A stretch of DNA of 64,000 nt. Origin: Salticus scenicus. Lineage: Eukaryota; Arthropoda; Arachnida; Araneae; Salticidae. Below, one piece after another: positions 1 through 10,991 of this stretch. Location: positions 316,615,152 to 316,679,151 of the forward strand of contig OZ005652.1 of the NCBI GenBank assembly GCA_963930645.1, given 5' to 3'. Within the stretch, counting starts at the first letter, position 1. Each line of letters opens with the position of its first letter. Both the position numbers and the translations under genes were made by a program. The notes below the pieces were generated by a model. It ran no database searches. It was not told the origin of the DNA and saw only the letters and a list, made by a program, of their open reading frames with translations.

Positions 1-2037
1 CAATGTTTAGCGTTTGCGTTCCTAAATGAGATTTTTAGTAATACATAGTTTTTACTACCATTCCCACTGATAACAGCCAATGGACATTGCACAGATGAGA
101 TTGCACTGCTTGGGAAATAAGCAAAGCAAAGCACCAAATGAGATGCAGACCCCCCCCCCTCATCTGTTCCTTTTTTAGATGAATACTGACTAGGTGGCTA
201 ACGATGAGCAGTGATTACTTTTTCAAGTTTCGATGTGTGAAAATGTTTCCCATGTCACTTAAACAAGACAGATTCTTCCTTTCACTTGACCAAACATTTT
301 TAGCAGGAACACAACTCACGACACCTTTGATCTGCGTAAAAGATAAGAGTTTAATGATTCTAAACCCCGTTTTTGCTTCGGAGTTACAGTAATGAATAAC
401 TGACATGAACCTTCAGTGATTGTATTTGATTTATCTGATTTTAGGAATGAACTGATTGAAATTTTAAATAGATACAGCACAGTATATAAAAACTTTCTTT
501 AATTAAAACATTTGAAAAAAAAAAAAAAAAAAAAAAAAAAGGAAAACGTTAAAGAATAATTTAAAATGTACTATATCAATAATATTTTAATTAGATCATT
601 TTCTGAAATTTAAACGTTTAAAGAAATGGTATTCATGCGAATTTAGAAAAAAAAACCCAGGAAAACCTGAATGTCTAGTCCGATGAACCAAATCTAGGTT
701 TGAACCCGACATATCCTCTCTACCAGCTTCTAGAGGAGAACATCTCGGCTACTGACAGGAGCCATATACATTTTTTTTATTAATTTATTGTGCAAGTTTT
801 ACATATGATTTACTTTTAATCTCAAAGTATAGATACATGAAAATTTATTTAAAAAAAAGAAAGAAAAGAAAAGAGAGATTTTTTATTATTTTCTACACAA
901 CTCAGAGAATCGTGATTGTTAAACTAAACTAAACATATATTTAATTTCTTGTGCTTGCAAATAACTAATACTAGAACTAGATAATGATACACTATTTAGA
1001 AGTATGAATAATTATAAACATGTACCTTATCACTTTTTTTTTTTTTTTTTTTTTAAATCTGATTGAAAGAATTAAATGAAGGTGTATATACATTTTTCAA
1101 ACACAATACCATATTGTTACGGGTGTATCTTTCATGCAACTCTACAAATTGGAATATTTGTTATTAAACTAATATGTAGTGAAAAAAAAAAAGGAGTTGC
1201 TGAACTATATAGAAATTCTAGTTTTTTCTGTGATTTTTAAGATACGTTAATATTTGTGTACTTAGCTATTTTTATTGCGATTGATGAATATTTAAAAGAA
1301 AAAAAAAAAAAATCATTCGTTTTGTTTTTATAAGGTTCTTAATTTGCTAGAAAAATATATTTTATACAATCATATATCAACATTCGAATATAACGGGAAA
1401 AAAATAAATAAAAAGCTGCGAGGAGGGATATTCAAAATATATTTTATAACAAACTTTTTTTTTCTTTTCTTTTACAAATAAATATTATATATATATATAT
1501 ATATATATAAATGATATGTGTCGTAATAATCTCTAAAAAAAAAAAAAAAAAAAAAAAAAGATATATATACTTTTCAGAAAACTTATGAAAAATCCTCCCG
1601 TCCTGTGCAATATTCCCTCCTATTGCTCCAGATTATATATATTTATCAGTTTATTTTATTTCTCAATTAAATTAAAAATTTCAAGTTAAGTTTTGTCTAA
1701 AAATAAAATCCTATTTGTATACATTCTAGGCATATTTTTAATTAAACTAGTGAATTTCTATCATTATTTTTATTATAGTTATTATTAATGTCTTGTCATC
1801 TTGCATATGTGTAAAAAGAAAAAGTGGTCACTGTACAATTCCCGCTCCTTTACACTTTCCTCTAAAATTTTGTAAATGGAATTCAGTGTTTTATTTTTAT
1901 TTTTTATTTGTGATTTTTACTTCATACTTTCTCAACAATTCTGCATTTTTAGTATATCTTTATCTTGCATTGCTTCTATTTAACTTTTTATCAATATCCG
2001 GCCAGTTATAGTTCTTTTGCACTGATTTGGTCGCTCT
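1..2037. other. AT-rich noncoding DNA, no gene seen
   Basis: No open frame here has convincing coding character. The stretch holds poly(A) or poly(T) runs near 514-540, 1035-1054 and 1537-1558, a C-run at 151-160 and a (TA)n tract at about 1493-1509. I see no transposon termini. Confidence 0.6.
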
Positions 2038-2048
2038 CATCCCAATTA

Positions 2049-3257
2049 GAAGCCCACCGGCGGCCGAGCGGTTCTGCACTCACAGGTGGTAAGCATGAGG
2101 TGCTGGGTAGAGGTCTGCACGGGCCGAATTTTTCAATCTGCTCTCGGGCCGGGCCGGGCCGGGCCTGGACAATTTTTTTTCCGGGCCGTGTCGGCCCGAA
2201 TCTTCTTTTAATTTCCTCGTTAATCAATGAAAAAGGAAAGTGATAAAATATTATTTTACACAATCTTACAGGCTGGTATGTCACATAAAATTTTATTTTG
2301 TTAAAAAATATCTAACTTCAATTTTATTGTCTATCAGTCTGTCTGTTCGCAATTTGATTTTCCGCAAATATTTTTAGCATGTCTCGAAATTAATATATTT
2401 TATTTAAAGTAATATTATATGGTTTTCTAATCAAAATAGTATGCATGTCACTACTAATTTTCGCACATGTACAAACAAAAGAAATTAGGTACGTTACTGT
2501 GCATAAGGTTTGCGTCCTATATGTCTGTAGAGTTTAGGTGGTATGAAGACAATAAAAATCCTTCCACTGTAACTTTCTCGCGAAAGCTCCTTTTTCTTTA
2601 CTCCAGTGCACTGGATGAAAGTAGCATTATTTTTAGCATGTGCAAAAGCAACTTTTCTATTGAATATGGTTGGATTAGAATGCTAATATTTTCGATTTGA
2701 CTTTCTCTCTGTCTTTGTGCCTTCTTTACGTCTGTAATAAAGAATTTCTGTTTATATATAATTACCTTGTAAAAGTTCAGCAGTTTTGTTAAAGAACATT
2801 CTATTACTGGCTATATAAAACCGCTGCAAAACACATATTAAAAATCTTTTTCATAGAAAAGCAGGCTTTTTTTTATTTATTTTTTTTACTTTACATATTT
2901 TTGAATCAGGCCGGGCCTGATATTATCGTTTTTTGTCCGGGCCATGTACTGGGAAAAAACAAATGGGCCGGGCCGGGCCCGGGCCGATTTTTTCGATTTC
3001 ATACCGGGCCGGGCCGGGTAAGCAAAGTTTTCGAACGGGCCTGGTCCTCAAAATTTCGGCCCGTGCAGACCTCTAGTGCTGGGTTCGATCCTAGGTCGCA
3101 CTCGTCGACCTATCCGTTCGGAGTTTTCGTAGTTTTCTACGCAACTTGCATAAATACAGGCTAAGACTTCTTAGAAAAAAACTCCACAGAAGGCATTTCC
3201 CTTCAGGCCTTGGACTCAGTCCAGTCAATCGGCCTTATTCCCAAACACCAAAAATAC
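2049..3257 (+). mobile_element. tRNA-derived SINE, split by a hAT-like insertion
   Basis: The head (from 2049) contains GGCGGCCGAGCGG, which resembles a tRNA A box. After the hAT insertion it resumes with GGGTTCGATCC, a near-perfect B box (3082-3092). An 11-bp direct repeat CATCCCAATTA flanks the whole unit at 2038-2048 and 3258-3268, as expected for LINE-driven retroposition. Without the insert the SINE is about 233 bp. The body after the B box also appears at 8.7 kb and 59.0 kb, so this is a family. The tRNA identity looks Ser/Leu-like from the GGCCGAGCGG box, but this is uncertain. It is not a functional tRNA gene. Confidence 0.85.
2108..3075. mobile_element. non-autonomous hAT-like DNA transposon
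   Basis: A perfect 21-bp inverted repeat begins TAGAGGTCTGCACGGGCC at 2108 and is mirrored at 3055-3075. The element is flanked by an 8-bp direct repeat GTGCTGGG (2100-2107 and 3076-3083), the target-site size typical of hAT elements. Runs of the GGGCC motif lie just inside both ends (about 2145-2215 and 2930-3045); such subterminal repeats are often transposase binding sites in hAT families. The 968-bp body has no transposase frame. The insertion cuts the tRNA-like head of the surrounding SINE immediately upstream of its B box. Confidence 0.9.
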
Positions 3258-3268
3258 CATCCCAATTA

Positions 3269-3985
3269 CACATTTCTTTGAATACATCAGGTTGGACATA
3301 TGAGGTGTAACATGTTGTTTTGAAACTTTCGAAGGAAGTCGGGCACATGCGAAATATTTTTCTTATTCCACTCGGAATGCTTTGGCTTTGTTCCTTCCCA
3401 TAATGATTTCTTTAAAAGTATTTTTTTTTTTTATTGATTGCGAAATTTTACTAGCAGTTTACCCCCTCAATTTTGAGTAATTGATACTAATGGTTTTTCC
3501 AAATGCGAAATGCGTTAAAGAAACGATTAAAGAAAAGGAAATGAGGCTTCCTTATTATTCGACATCTACTAGTCTATTTGTCCCTTCCTGCGTCTACTTC
3601 CAGTGGCAGTACTTAGCCGCCCCCCCCCCCCCGCGTAAAGTGTTTGAAAGGACTTTTCTAAAAAAAAAAGAAATTATAATGCATCAGATAAAAATATCGC
3701 TTCCCTGTTGAGCTCCCCTAGCCCTTAGGTCCTAAATCCCGCCGCATCGCGCAGCGGGCCCATTATCACCGCTAGTATTTAGGACTGCTAAGCAGTTTTT
3801 ATCTAAATTTGTTATTCCTTTTCTCATGTTTTTAGAACTGTGGAAAATTGTGAAGAAAAAAAATGTGAAACTTCATATTTTAAAATTTAAATTTTTGTCA
3901 CTTCTGTTCCGTTTGTTCCGGCCCCCCCCCAACACCCGGGCCCCTGGGCAGTTGTCCCCTGTGCCCCCCCCTGTCACCGGCCCTG
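3269..3985. mobile_element. GC-rich transposon remnant with a hAT-type right terminus
   Basis: A GC-rich end with C-runs (3929-3985) finishes in CCGGCCCTG (3977-3985), whose complement CAGGGCCGG is a common hAT terminus. Another end-like string, CAGTGGCAGTACTTAGCC, lies at about 3602 next to a C-run. I could not find a matching left terminus or a target duplication, so the left boundary is unknown. The segment 3700-3790 is GC-rich but unassigned. No coding frame is supported. Confidence 0.4.
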
Positions 3986-4165
3986 TCTGTATAATACTAT
4001 CAGTATTATATATTACTTACTAACACTGTATATTACACTGTTATTCGTATATTACTGTTCATATCATATATTATATCGTACGATTTTCTTTATAGTAACA
4101 TTTGTATAATACGCAAAGCAAGTTAAAATTTATCTCTTTTTTTTAGGATGTTTTCGATAAAATTT

Positions 4166-4201
<36 letters not shown>

Positions 4202-4690
4202 GTTAATAATAAACGCTTTTTTATTAACTAAATATTTAATACAGCAGCTTTTTATATTTTATTATATAATAAGTAGATAACAGACCCTTTAACAATACAG
4301 GTAATTGTATAAATAAATTTAATTGAAAAATAATTAACTGTAAGCGAATAAATAGCATATTTGAAATATATTTATTTGAAGGGGAAAAAGAAAAAAAAAT
4401 TCTTTATGTAATTACAATAATGATGGTTTTTTGAAAAATGTTTCACAGATGCATTAATGTAAGGAATGGATTTAAGATTATCCTACAATTTTTCGTGTGA
4501 GGCATTCTTTATTTAAAATAACGAACTTCTTTAATGTTAAATTCTTCAATGGACTTTGAAATCTTTTTTTTTTTTTTTTTTTTTGGTTTATTTTGTAATA
4601 AGTTTTATAAGTCTAATATATTGTAAACTAGAGTTTTTTTTTTTTTTTTTTTTTTTCCTTTGTCTTTTTAACTACCAAATTTAGTTTCGA
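3986..4690. other. AT-rich noncoding DNA with (ATT)n
   Basis: This holds an (ATT)n microsatellite at about 4168-4200 and long T-runs at about 4564-4584 and 4634-4656. No gene is seen. Confidence 0.6.
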
Positions 4691-5599
4691 TATTAAGTGC
4701 TACTTTTATTTACTTATTTATTTATTTTAAACGCTATAAATTTTTTAAACTCTTCTGTCTAATTTTTGTTAAATTCAGTTTTAAAATTATATATTCCAAT
4801 AACTGTCAGTTTTAAACAAATGCGAAAAAAAGCAAATTATTTACTTAACTTTATCAATAAAAAATATTGTTACTAAAATTCTTTCTCTTTTTATCCTACA
4901 GTACTTCAACTCTACCAAGTTTAACTTTAAACTCCCCCCCCCCCCATCTAGAGTTTATTAAATTCTATTTTAAAGTTATACGTAGATGCAAATGCAATAT
5001 TAAGAAGAAAAAAAAAAGCCGAAAAAGTTTTTTTTTTTTTTTTTTTTTTTTTTTCCTTTACGTTACAAAATAAAATAAAATGAAAAAGCAAATAATGCCG
5101 TTCTTTAAATACTTCTTCTTTTCATCCTAATAAAAATACTGCTTGTAATGCATAAGAAGAGAAACCTCAAATTTATATTATTGCCCCTGAAATGCAGCTT
5201 CCCAGTTCATCTCAACAGAGTTTAAAAAAAATTTCTTAAATCCTAAAAAATATGTCGCTTCACCACAAACAATCCGCGAAGAAAAATGTCGATTTTGTAT
5301 CTTTGCCACGAAGTGCATCTTTTTTTTTTTTTTTTTTTTTTTCTATCTAATTTTTATTAAATTCTATTTTGAAATTATATGTTTACAAAGGGTATATTTA
5401 AAGCAACGCAAAAAGCAGAAAATAGTTACTTCCTAACTTTATCAACAAAAATTATCATCACTAATACTGTTACTGAAATACTTCCTCTTTTCACCCTAAA
5501 AGTTGCTGCTTCACATTACATAATGCGTGAGAAGAAAAACCTTGATTTTGTATCACTGCCCCTGAAACGCAGCTTCCCAGTTTAACTCAGCCGGCCCTG
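4690..5599. repeat. three diverged tandem units ending at a hAT-type terminus
   Basis: A module beginning near TTAAATTCTATTTTAAAATTATA recurs at about 4759, 4950 and 5346. Each copy is followed by an AAAAAGCAAA-like stretch, a CTTCTTTTCATCCTA-like stretch and, in the last two copies, GCCCCTGAAACGCAGCTTCCCAG (about 5186 and 5553). The array stops at CCGGCCCTG (5591-5599), so the repeats may be the subterminal part of a non-autonomous hAT element. The left end was not identified. Confidence 0.55.
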
Positions 5600-5825
5600 A
5601 CCGTTACCTGAGCGGAGTACCTTTCTCCGATTCATCCGTCGGCAGTGACACATATTTGCCGGCGAATCGCGTCCCTCTGCTGCCGCGGGGTATCGGTGCC
5701 CTTACGGCATGCGACGCGGGCAGCCGACCGTAGCCGCGGCCAACCCGGGTCACCTTTTGTTGGATAGCTTTTGTATAAGCTGTGTTTTTTACACGTTGCA
5801 TGAACTAGGCGTGACCTTCGCTTTT
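5600..5825 (-). other. CpG-rich island with an open frame on the minus strand
   Basis: This block is far richer in G+C and CpG than its surroundings. On the minus strand it is open from an ATG at 5801 down to 5604 (65 codons). Within that frame a CAG|GTAACG string could serve as a splice donor near the 3' end. The predicted protein is basic and rich in Gly and Arg, and I do not recognise it. It could be a first exon, a promoter-type island or part of a transposon, since it directly abuts a hAT-type terminus. Confidence 0.3.
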
Positions 5826-6154
5826 TTTCATTGTACGGAAGCGATATTTGATAACTATTGAGTAGGGCGTCGGTTCTTCAAATTAAGTAGCGAATAAATG
5901 AAATTATCATTTAAATCTATTTTGAGAAACTCGATGCCTGTTAATAGACTGATTAAACTACAGATAACTTAACAACCTGTAATTCTTTTAATTTAGTGTA
6001 TCATTGACTTTTAGTAATGTAACCTGTAATTCCTTTTTAGTTTAATATGTAATTAACTTCTGTTTATACAAAAATATTCGATTTATAAATGAGTGAAATA
6101 GGATAGCAGAATTTATAATAACAGTTCAATGAATATGTTGTTGTAAATCTCGTA

Positions 6155-6157
6155 CTC

Positions 6158-6192
<35 letters not shown>

Positions 6193-6366
6193 CAATTTTG
6201 TTACCAGAAATTTTCTGTGAAAGTTACAGAATTCTCTGTAATTTCAGAAAAAAGTCGTAAATTACGAAAAATTACGTTGACGAAACGTATTTTTCTGTAA
6301 CTTTCACAGAATTCTCTAATTTTAACAGAGAATTACTGGCAACAAAATTGCATTTTTTTAACAGTG
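6155..6366. mobile_element. near-palindromic MITE flanked by TA
   Basis: TA dinucleotides at 6153-6154 and 6367-6368 flank ends CTCTGTTAAAAAA and TTTTTTTAACAGTG. Further in, TGCAATTTTGTTACCAG (about 6191) is mirrored by CTGGCAACAAAATTGCA (about 6336). Homology between the arms continues through TTCTGTGAAAGTTACAGAA. The left arm has an expanded poly(A). The ends match those of the elements at 10316 and 62629. Confidence 0.75.
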
Positions 6367-6568
6367 TATATTTTGATTTTAAAATGTACAAATATTGACT
6401 GTTAAAAATGCTTCCACTTAACAGATTTTCAGTAGCATTACGGTAAATTAAATATACAAATAATCGCATTTGTAAAATTAGATGTTAGAAGGGAAAAAAA
6501 ATCAAACAAAAATTGTTAATGAAATTAATTTTATAATACTTACTTTTAAGGTGGAGGAATTTATTATG

Positions 6569-6935
6569 GTAAAGATGTTCAAAAAAAAAAAAAAAAAAAA
6601 AAAAAAATCACCTATAGACAGAATTTAGATAAATGCTGCAATTATAACTTTCGAATCTGCAATGCTTGAAATTATATGCGAGTAATTATAAGGATATAAA
6701 AGATATCTGGCGTTGTAAATCCAAAATACTTTGATTTAAGAATATAAACTGTGAAAAATGCTTAAATGCTTCTTCTTAAAAGATTATCAATAACATCATA
6801 TAGAAAGTCGAAAATATAATGATTACGTTTTTAAAATAGAATTACAAAAAAAAAAAAAAAAAAGAAAAAAGAAAAATCTAAAATACTCACTTTAAAAGTA
6901 CGGGATTTTCAGATTGTAGTGAAGTATGAAGAAAA
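6569..6935. other. AT-rich noncoding DNA
   Basis: Long A-runs lie at about 6580-6607 and 6845-6863. I see nothing else. Confidence 0.55.
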
Positions 6936-7558
6936 CAGGGTTCCCACTGTCCTTGAAAGTCCTTAAGAAGTACTTGAATTTCATTTTCTTTTTCAAGGGC
7001 CCTTGAAAGTACTTGAATTTTGTGCAAAGTCCTTGAAAATCCTTGAATTTTCCACTCCAATAGACGAGCTTAGCGTGAACTCTGTCAAGGCTAAACTATC
7101 TCCATCTCCACATGCGCGCGCCATTGTCTAATATAATGATTTTGTCATAAAAATCTTATTTCATTGTCTTGCTTTTGCATATAGTTTCAACTTATTTGTT
7201 TTTTTTGCCAGTCTCATACCCGTTTGATGGACTGGTCATTAATTTTGAGCAGAAAGTGATCAGACCAGGACTCAAACCTAAAAACTTTGGAATAATCTTA
7301 ATGATTCAAATCTTAAACTAATCGTTTTTTGACTCTTGTAAAAGTTAATTTGGTCAATCCATCAAAAGTGTATTGTGAAAACAGGCAAAGTTATTTTAAT
7401 TATTAAAAAAATATTACTAATCAAAGTAGTTACTAAAGTTTTGTGTATATGCCTAGCGTTCTGTGATTTTTCCCTAGTCCTTGAAAAATTTCAAATAGGC
7501 CTTGAAAAGTACTTGAAAAGTCCTTGAATTTTTTTTTCTTTTAAGAGTGGGAACCCTG
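6936..7558. mobile_element. non-autonomous hAT-like transposon
   Basis: Perfect 13-bp ends CAGGGTTCCCACT (6936-6948) and AGTGGGAACCCTG (7546-7558) bound a 623-bp unit. Copies of CCTTGAAAGTCCTTGAATT-like motifs crowd both ends (6951-7055 and 7478-7535), typical of hAT subterminal repeats. I could not see an exact 8-bp target duplication; the flanks AGTATGAA and AGTACGTG match only partly. There is no transposase frame. Confidence 0.75.
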
Positions 7559-8566
7559 AGTACGTGATCAAATTAAAATTTAAAATGTGCTGAAAATATG
7601 ACTTCTACAATAAGGATGCATATCCGTATTTTTCATTTGTACTCACAGGAAATAACTCTGTGTTAGAAATATATTAACAAAAATGATTAATAATTAATAA
7701 AAATGATGTAAATCTTTAATTTGTATATCTATAAAAATTTACCTTATGCAACAGTGCTGTGGAATTATGTTTATAATATTTTTTTAGGTATAATAGCCAG
7801 TTAAAGTAACTTATTAAATTTATTATTATTATTATTATTATTATTTCTGTTACAAAATTATAATATTCTTTGTTAAAAAAAATACTATTGATTCAGAATT
7901 TGTTTTGCATCCAGAAAATCAAGCAAAAAATAGTAATACATTTAAAGGGGAGATAGATTAAGTCATAACAACTTATCCACATAAAATTCTCAAATATTTA
8001 AAGAATCAACATGTCCTATCTAGAATGATGCATTTTCATTCATATGAACAATATCTCTTTAATATCATACTTAACGTGTCAGAATAATTTCCTCCAATTG
8101 TTCAGAATTATTTTTATTAACTTATTTATTTTTTACTGTAAATAGGAATAAATATGGAATAAATATATGCCATATTCATAGGAATAAATATGAACCTATA
8201 TAGCTTTAATATTCTATTGAATTCAGTTTGATATATTGTATAAGGCAGATAGCTACTATGCAGCGAAAATTCATAGATTTCATTTCGCAATACACTATCG
8301 AGGCCTTTATTGATGCGAATCATTCTAAAGAGAATTCACCTTTTTAACTAAGACATTTAAATAAAACACACTAAAATATCAAATGCATAGCAAAATTTAG
8401 CTAATTATATTTAAATAAAAATTATGTTTTAAATGTTTGCGTTTTAAGTAAGGTAACAGAATCTAAGCAAATTTTTAAACTTGGAAAATTGATGTTAGCG
8501 ATATGTTAAAGCAATTGGCGATATGCCAAAACACAAAGAAAGAAAAGGCTAACATTCGAATTAAAA

Positions 8567-8597
<31 letters not shown>

Positions 8598-8609
8598 TGA
8601 TTTAAACAC
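7559..8609. other. AT-rich noncoding DNA
   Basis: An (ATT)n tract lies at about 7820-7843 and an (AAT)n at about 8581-8592. The open frames are AT-rich and look random. No terminal repeats seen. Confidence 0.55.
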
Positions 8610-8620
8610 AACATTGCCAG

Positions 8621-8866
8621 ATGAGGTCCCACCAGAGGTCGAGACACTCTGCTGTGAGGGAAAAAGAAAAAAAAAAAAAAAACTGTAAAACGGAGGGTGC
8701 CGGGTTCAATCAGATGTCACACTCGTCGGCCTAACCCTTTAGAATTTTTCTTGGTATTCTCCTAAACTCAAGTAGCTAGAACCCCTCAGAAAGACCTCCC
8801 GCAAAGGACCTTAAAGGGCGCCAAGAACCCTAGCGCCAATCGGTCTTTATCCGCACAACTTCAACT
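8621..8866 (+). mobile_element. tRNA-derived SINE, second copy of the 2.0-kb family
   Basis: The head CCCACCAGAGGTCGAG aligns with the head of the SINE at 2049. A B-box-like GGGTTCAATCA lies at about 8703. The body (CACACTCGTCGGCCTAACCC and onwards to CAATCGGTCTTTATCC) parallels that copy. A poly(A) expansion interrupts the tRNA part at about 8669-8682. Imperfect flanking repeats AACATTGCCAG (8610-8620) and AACATAACCAG (8867-8877) may be an aged target duplication. Confidence 0.7.
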
Positions 8867-8879
8867 AACATAACCAGCT

Positions 8880-9927
8880 AAATACAGTAAATTAATTCTT
8901 TTATAAAGTAGGTAATTTTTTTTAAAGCAGCATTCGAGTAATTTTTTTATTAGTAGATTAACACCGGAATATATTAAATAATAAATAAATAAATAAAAAA
9001 TAGCATATTGGTACTGGAAGTTTAATCCCCCCCCCCTCCCCCATTCATTGCTTCTAAACTATTTAAAGCGCATAGCTCAGTATATTGCATACGAATATTC
9101 CTAATAATCATACAATAATTATTTAAAATAACTCACTGTTTTTAGAAAAAAATATAGATATGAATATATGCAATGCATATAAAATTTGTTCCGTAATTTA
9201 TACGACTTCGTTTTTTCCCATATCTCACTCTCATGGCAGGTGAGGGAATCTCCCTCATATGCTAATGCATTTTGATCAAGCAATCGAAGAGGTTATGAAT
9301 GGGGAAGTTAAGGAAATAGTAGGTCTTACGTAAAATTTTTTGTCACGTTTCTATTCTTAAACATTTTTTTTATGAACGGGGAACATAAGGAGGAAGCGAC
9401 CGTGAACTTTTGCGTAACACTTCCGCAAAAATTTTCGGGTTTTCAGGGATTCCGTTTTATCAAATATAAATATTGAAGTTTGACCTGGTTTCACACATTT
9501 TATTCTGATTTTTAAGTATGTTATTTCCCGCCTTTTTAACTAAAAAAAATTATTTAATTGTAAAAAATTCTGAAACAGCATTTTTTGTTAAAAGCGATGA
9601 TCAGAAAATAGTTTTATATATATTTTACCAAAAATGTAGCCCTTAAAAATACATTTTTTATCATGAGTACATATATTTTGGCCCATACATGCAAATTATT
9701 ATGTAATAAAATTATTGTTAAAATTATTTTCAAATGTACGTCTTCAAATAATTATTTATTTTATGTTTGTAATGGAATAGCAACTTATAAAATAATCATA
9801 CAATAGTGAAATTATTATTATTATTTTCTGCGATAGTTTAAAATAATTGGTTGAATTCATAATATTATTTTATTCAAATTTCTTATACATAATATTTATA
9901 TCTATACTCTTGTATTTTTATGAAATT

Positions 9928-9974
<47 letters not shown>

Positions 9975-10315
9975 ATGTTTTATTATTAGTAGTAATATTG
10001 AATATTGAGACTGTTATTTTCCATTACTTCAAAAAATATTTCATTTAATTTAGGCTTAACAGAGAATGATCAATTATTTAAAAAAATTAGTTCAAAATAT
10101 GTAGCTCAGTTTCGTTTTCTTAACATTTATGTAATCTTATAAAACTGAATTTCAAAAACAAGCTATATATTGAAAATTGATACAATATTCATAGACACAC
10201 AATTATATGTACACAATATAAAAGATTTACTAATGTCAAACGTATATGCATGAAATCTACCTATTATTTTCCTATGCATAATGGACATTCAATATTTTAT
10301 TATATCAAAACTACA
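8880..10315. other. AT-rich noncoding DNA with (TA)n
   Basis: A long (TA)n tract lies at about 9931-9971. There is a C-run at 9028-9034. No gene or transposon end seen. Confidence 0.55.
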
Positions 10316-10668
10316 CACTGTTAAAAATTTCAACAGAAAACTCTGTTTAATCTATTATCTTAAGTCTTACGTAAAATTACAGAGAAAGAAAAACAGAGAT
10401 GTTAAAAAACTTATTTTATACATTCATTTTAATAACTAATATTGATTTAATTAATTATTGGTGAGAATATATTTCGGACTTGGAATGCTTTTTCTAAAGT
10501 AGAAACAGTCATTTTTAATTTTAATTTAAAAATTAAATAATAAAATTTGGTAAAAATACAGCTAAAGATTGAGAATCTCGATTATTCACTTTTAACTAAG
10601 AATTACTGTAAATTTACAGAGACTCTGGATAAATATTTACATGAAATTTACAGAATTTTTTATCAGTG
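10316..10668. mobile_element. MITE, family shared with 62629-62978
   Basis: The left end CACTGTTAAAAATTTCAACAG and the right end AATTTTTTATCAGTG, followed by TA (10669-10670), define a unit of about 353 bp. The same sequence appears in inverted orientation at 62629-62978, including CTGTAAATTT near one end and an AAAGATTGAGAATCT-like core. No coding capacity. Confidence 0.7.
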
Positions 10669-10954
10669 TACTATACATCTTATTACACCAAACTGCTGTT
10701 TCAATAAATAAACAATAATAATTTTTGGCACTTTTTAAATAAAAGTAATATTACAGATTTTAAACATTCCCTGATGTTTAATACATGTGCACCTGCGCTG
10801 CATCTATTTCCTTTATTTTTAAGTTGAAAGTAGCGTATTTGAATTAATCTTTTTCTCTTGGATGAAATGAAATATTAAAACTTAGCAAAATATTTCCATT
10901 TCGCTTCACTTCTTCTTAGGAATAAAAAACAAAAAGTATATCGTGTCCCCTCCG

Positions 10955-10991
<37 letters not shown>

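Noticed and set aside
9255..9270. ATGCTAAT octamer-like site
   Set aside because: A single short match in AT-rich DNA is expected by chance.
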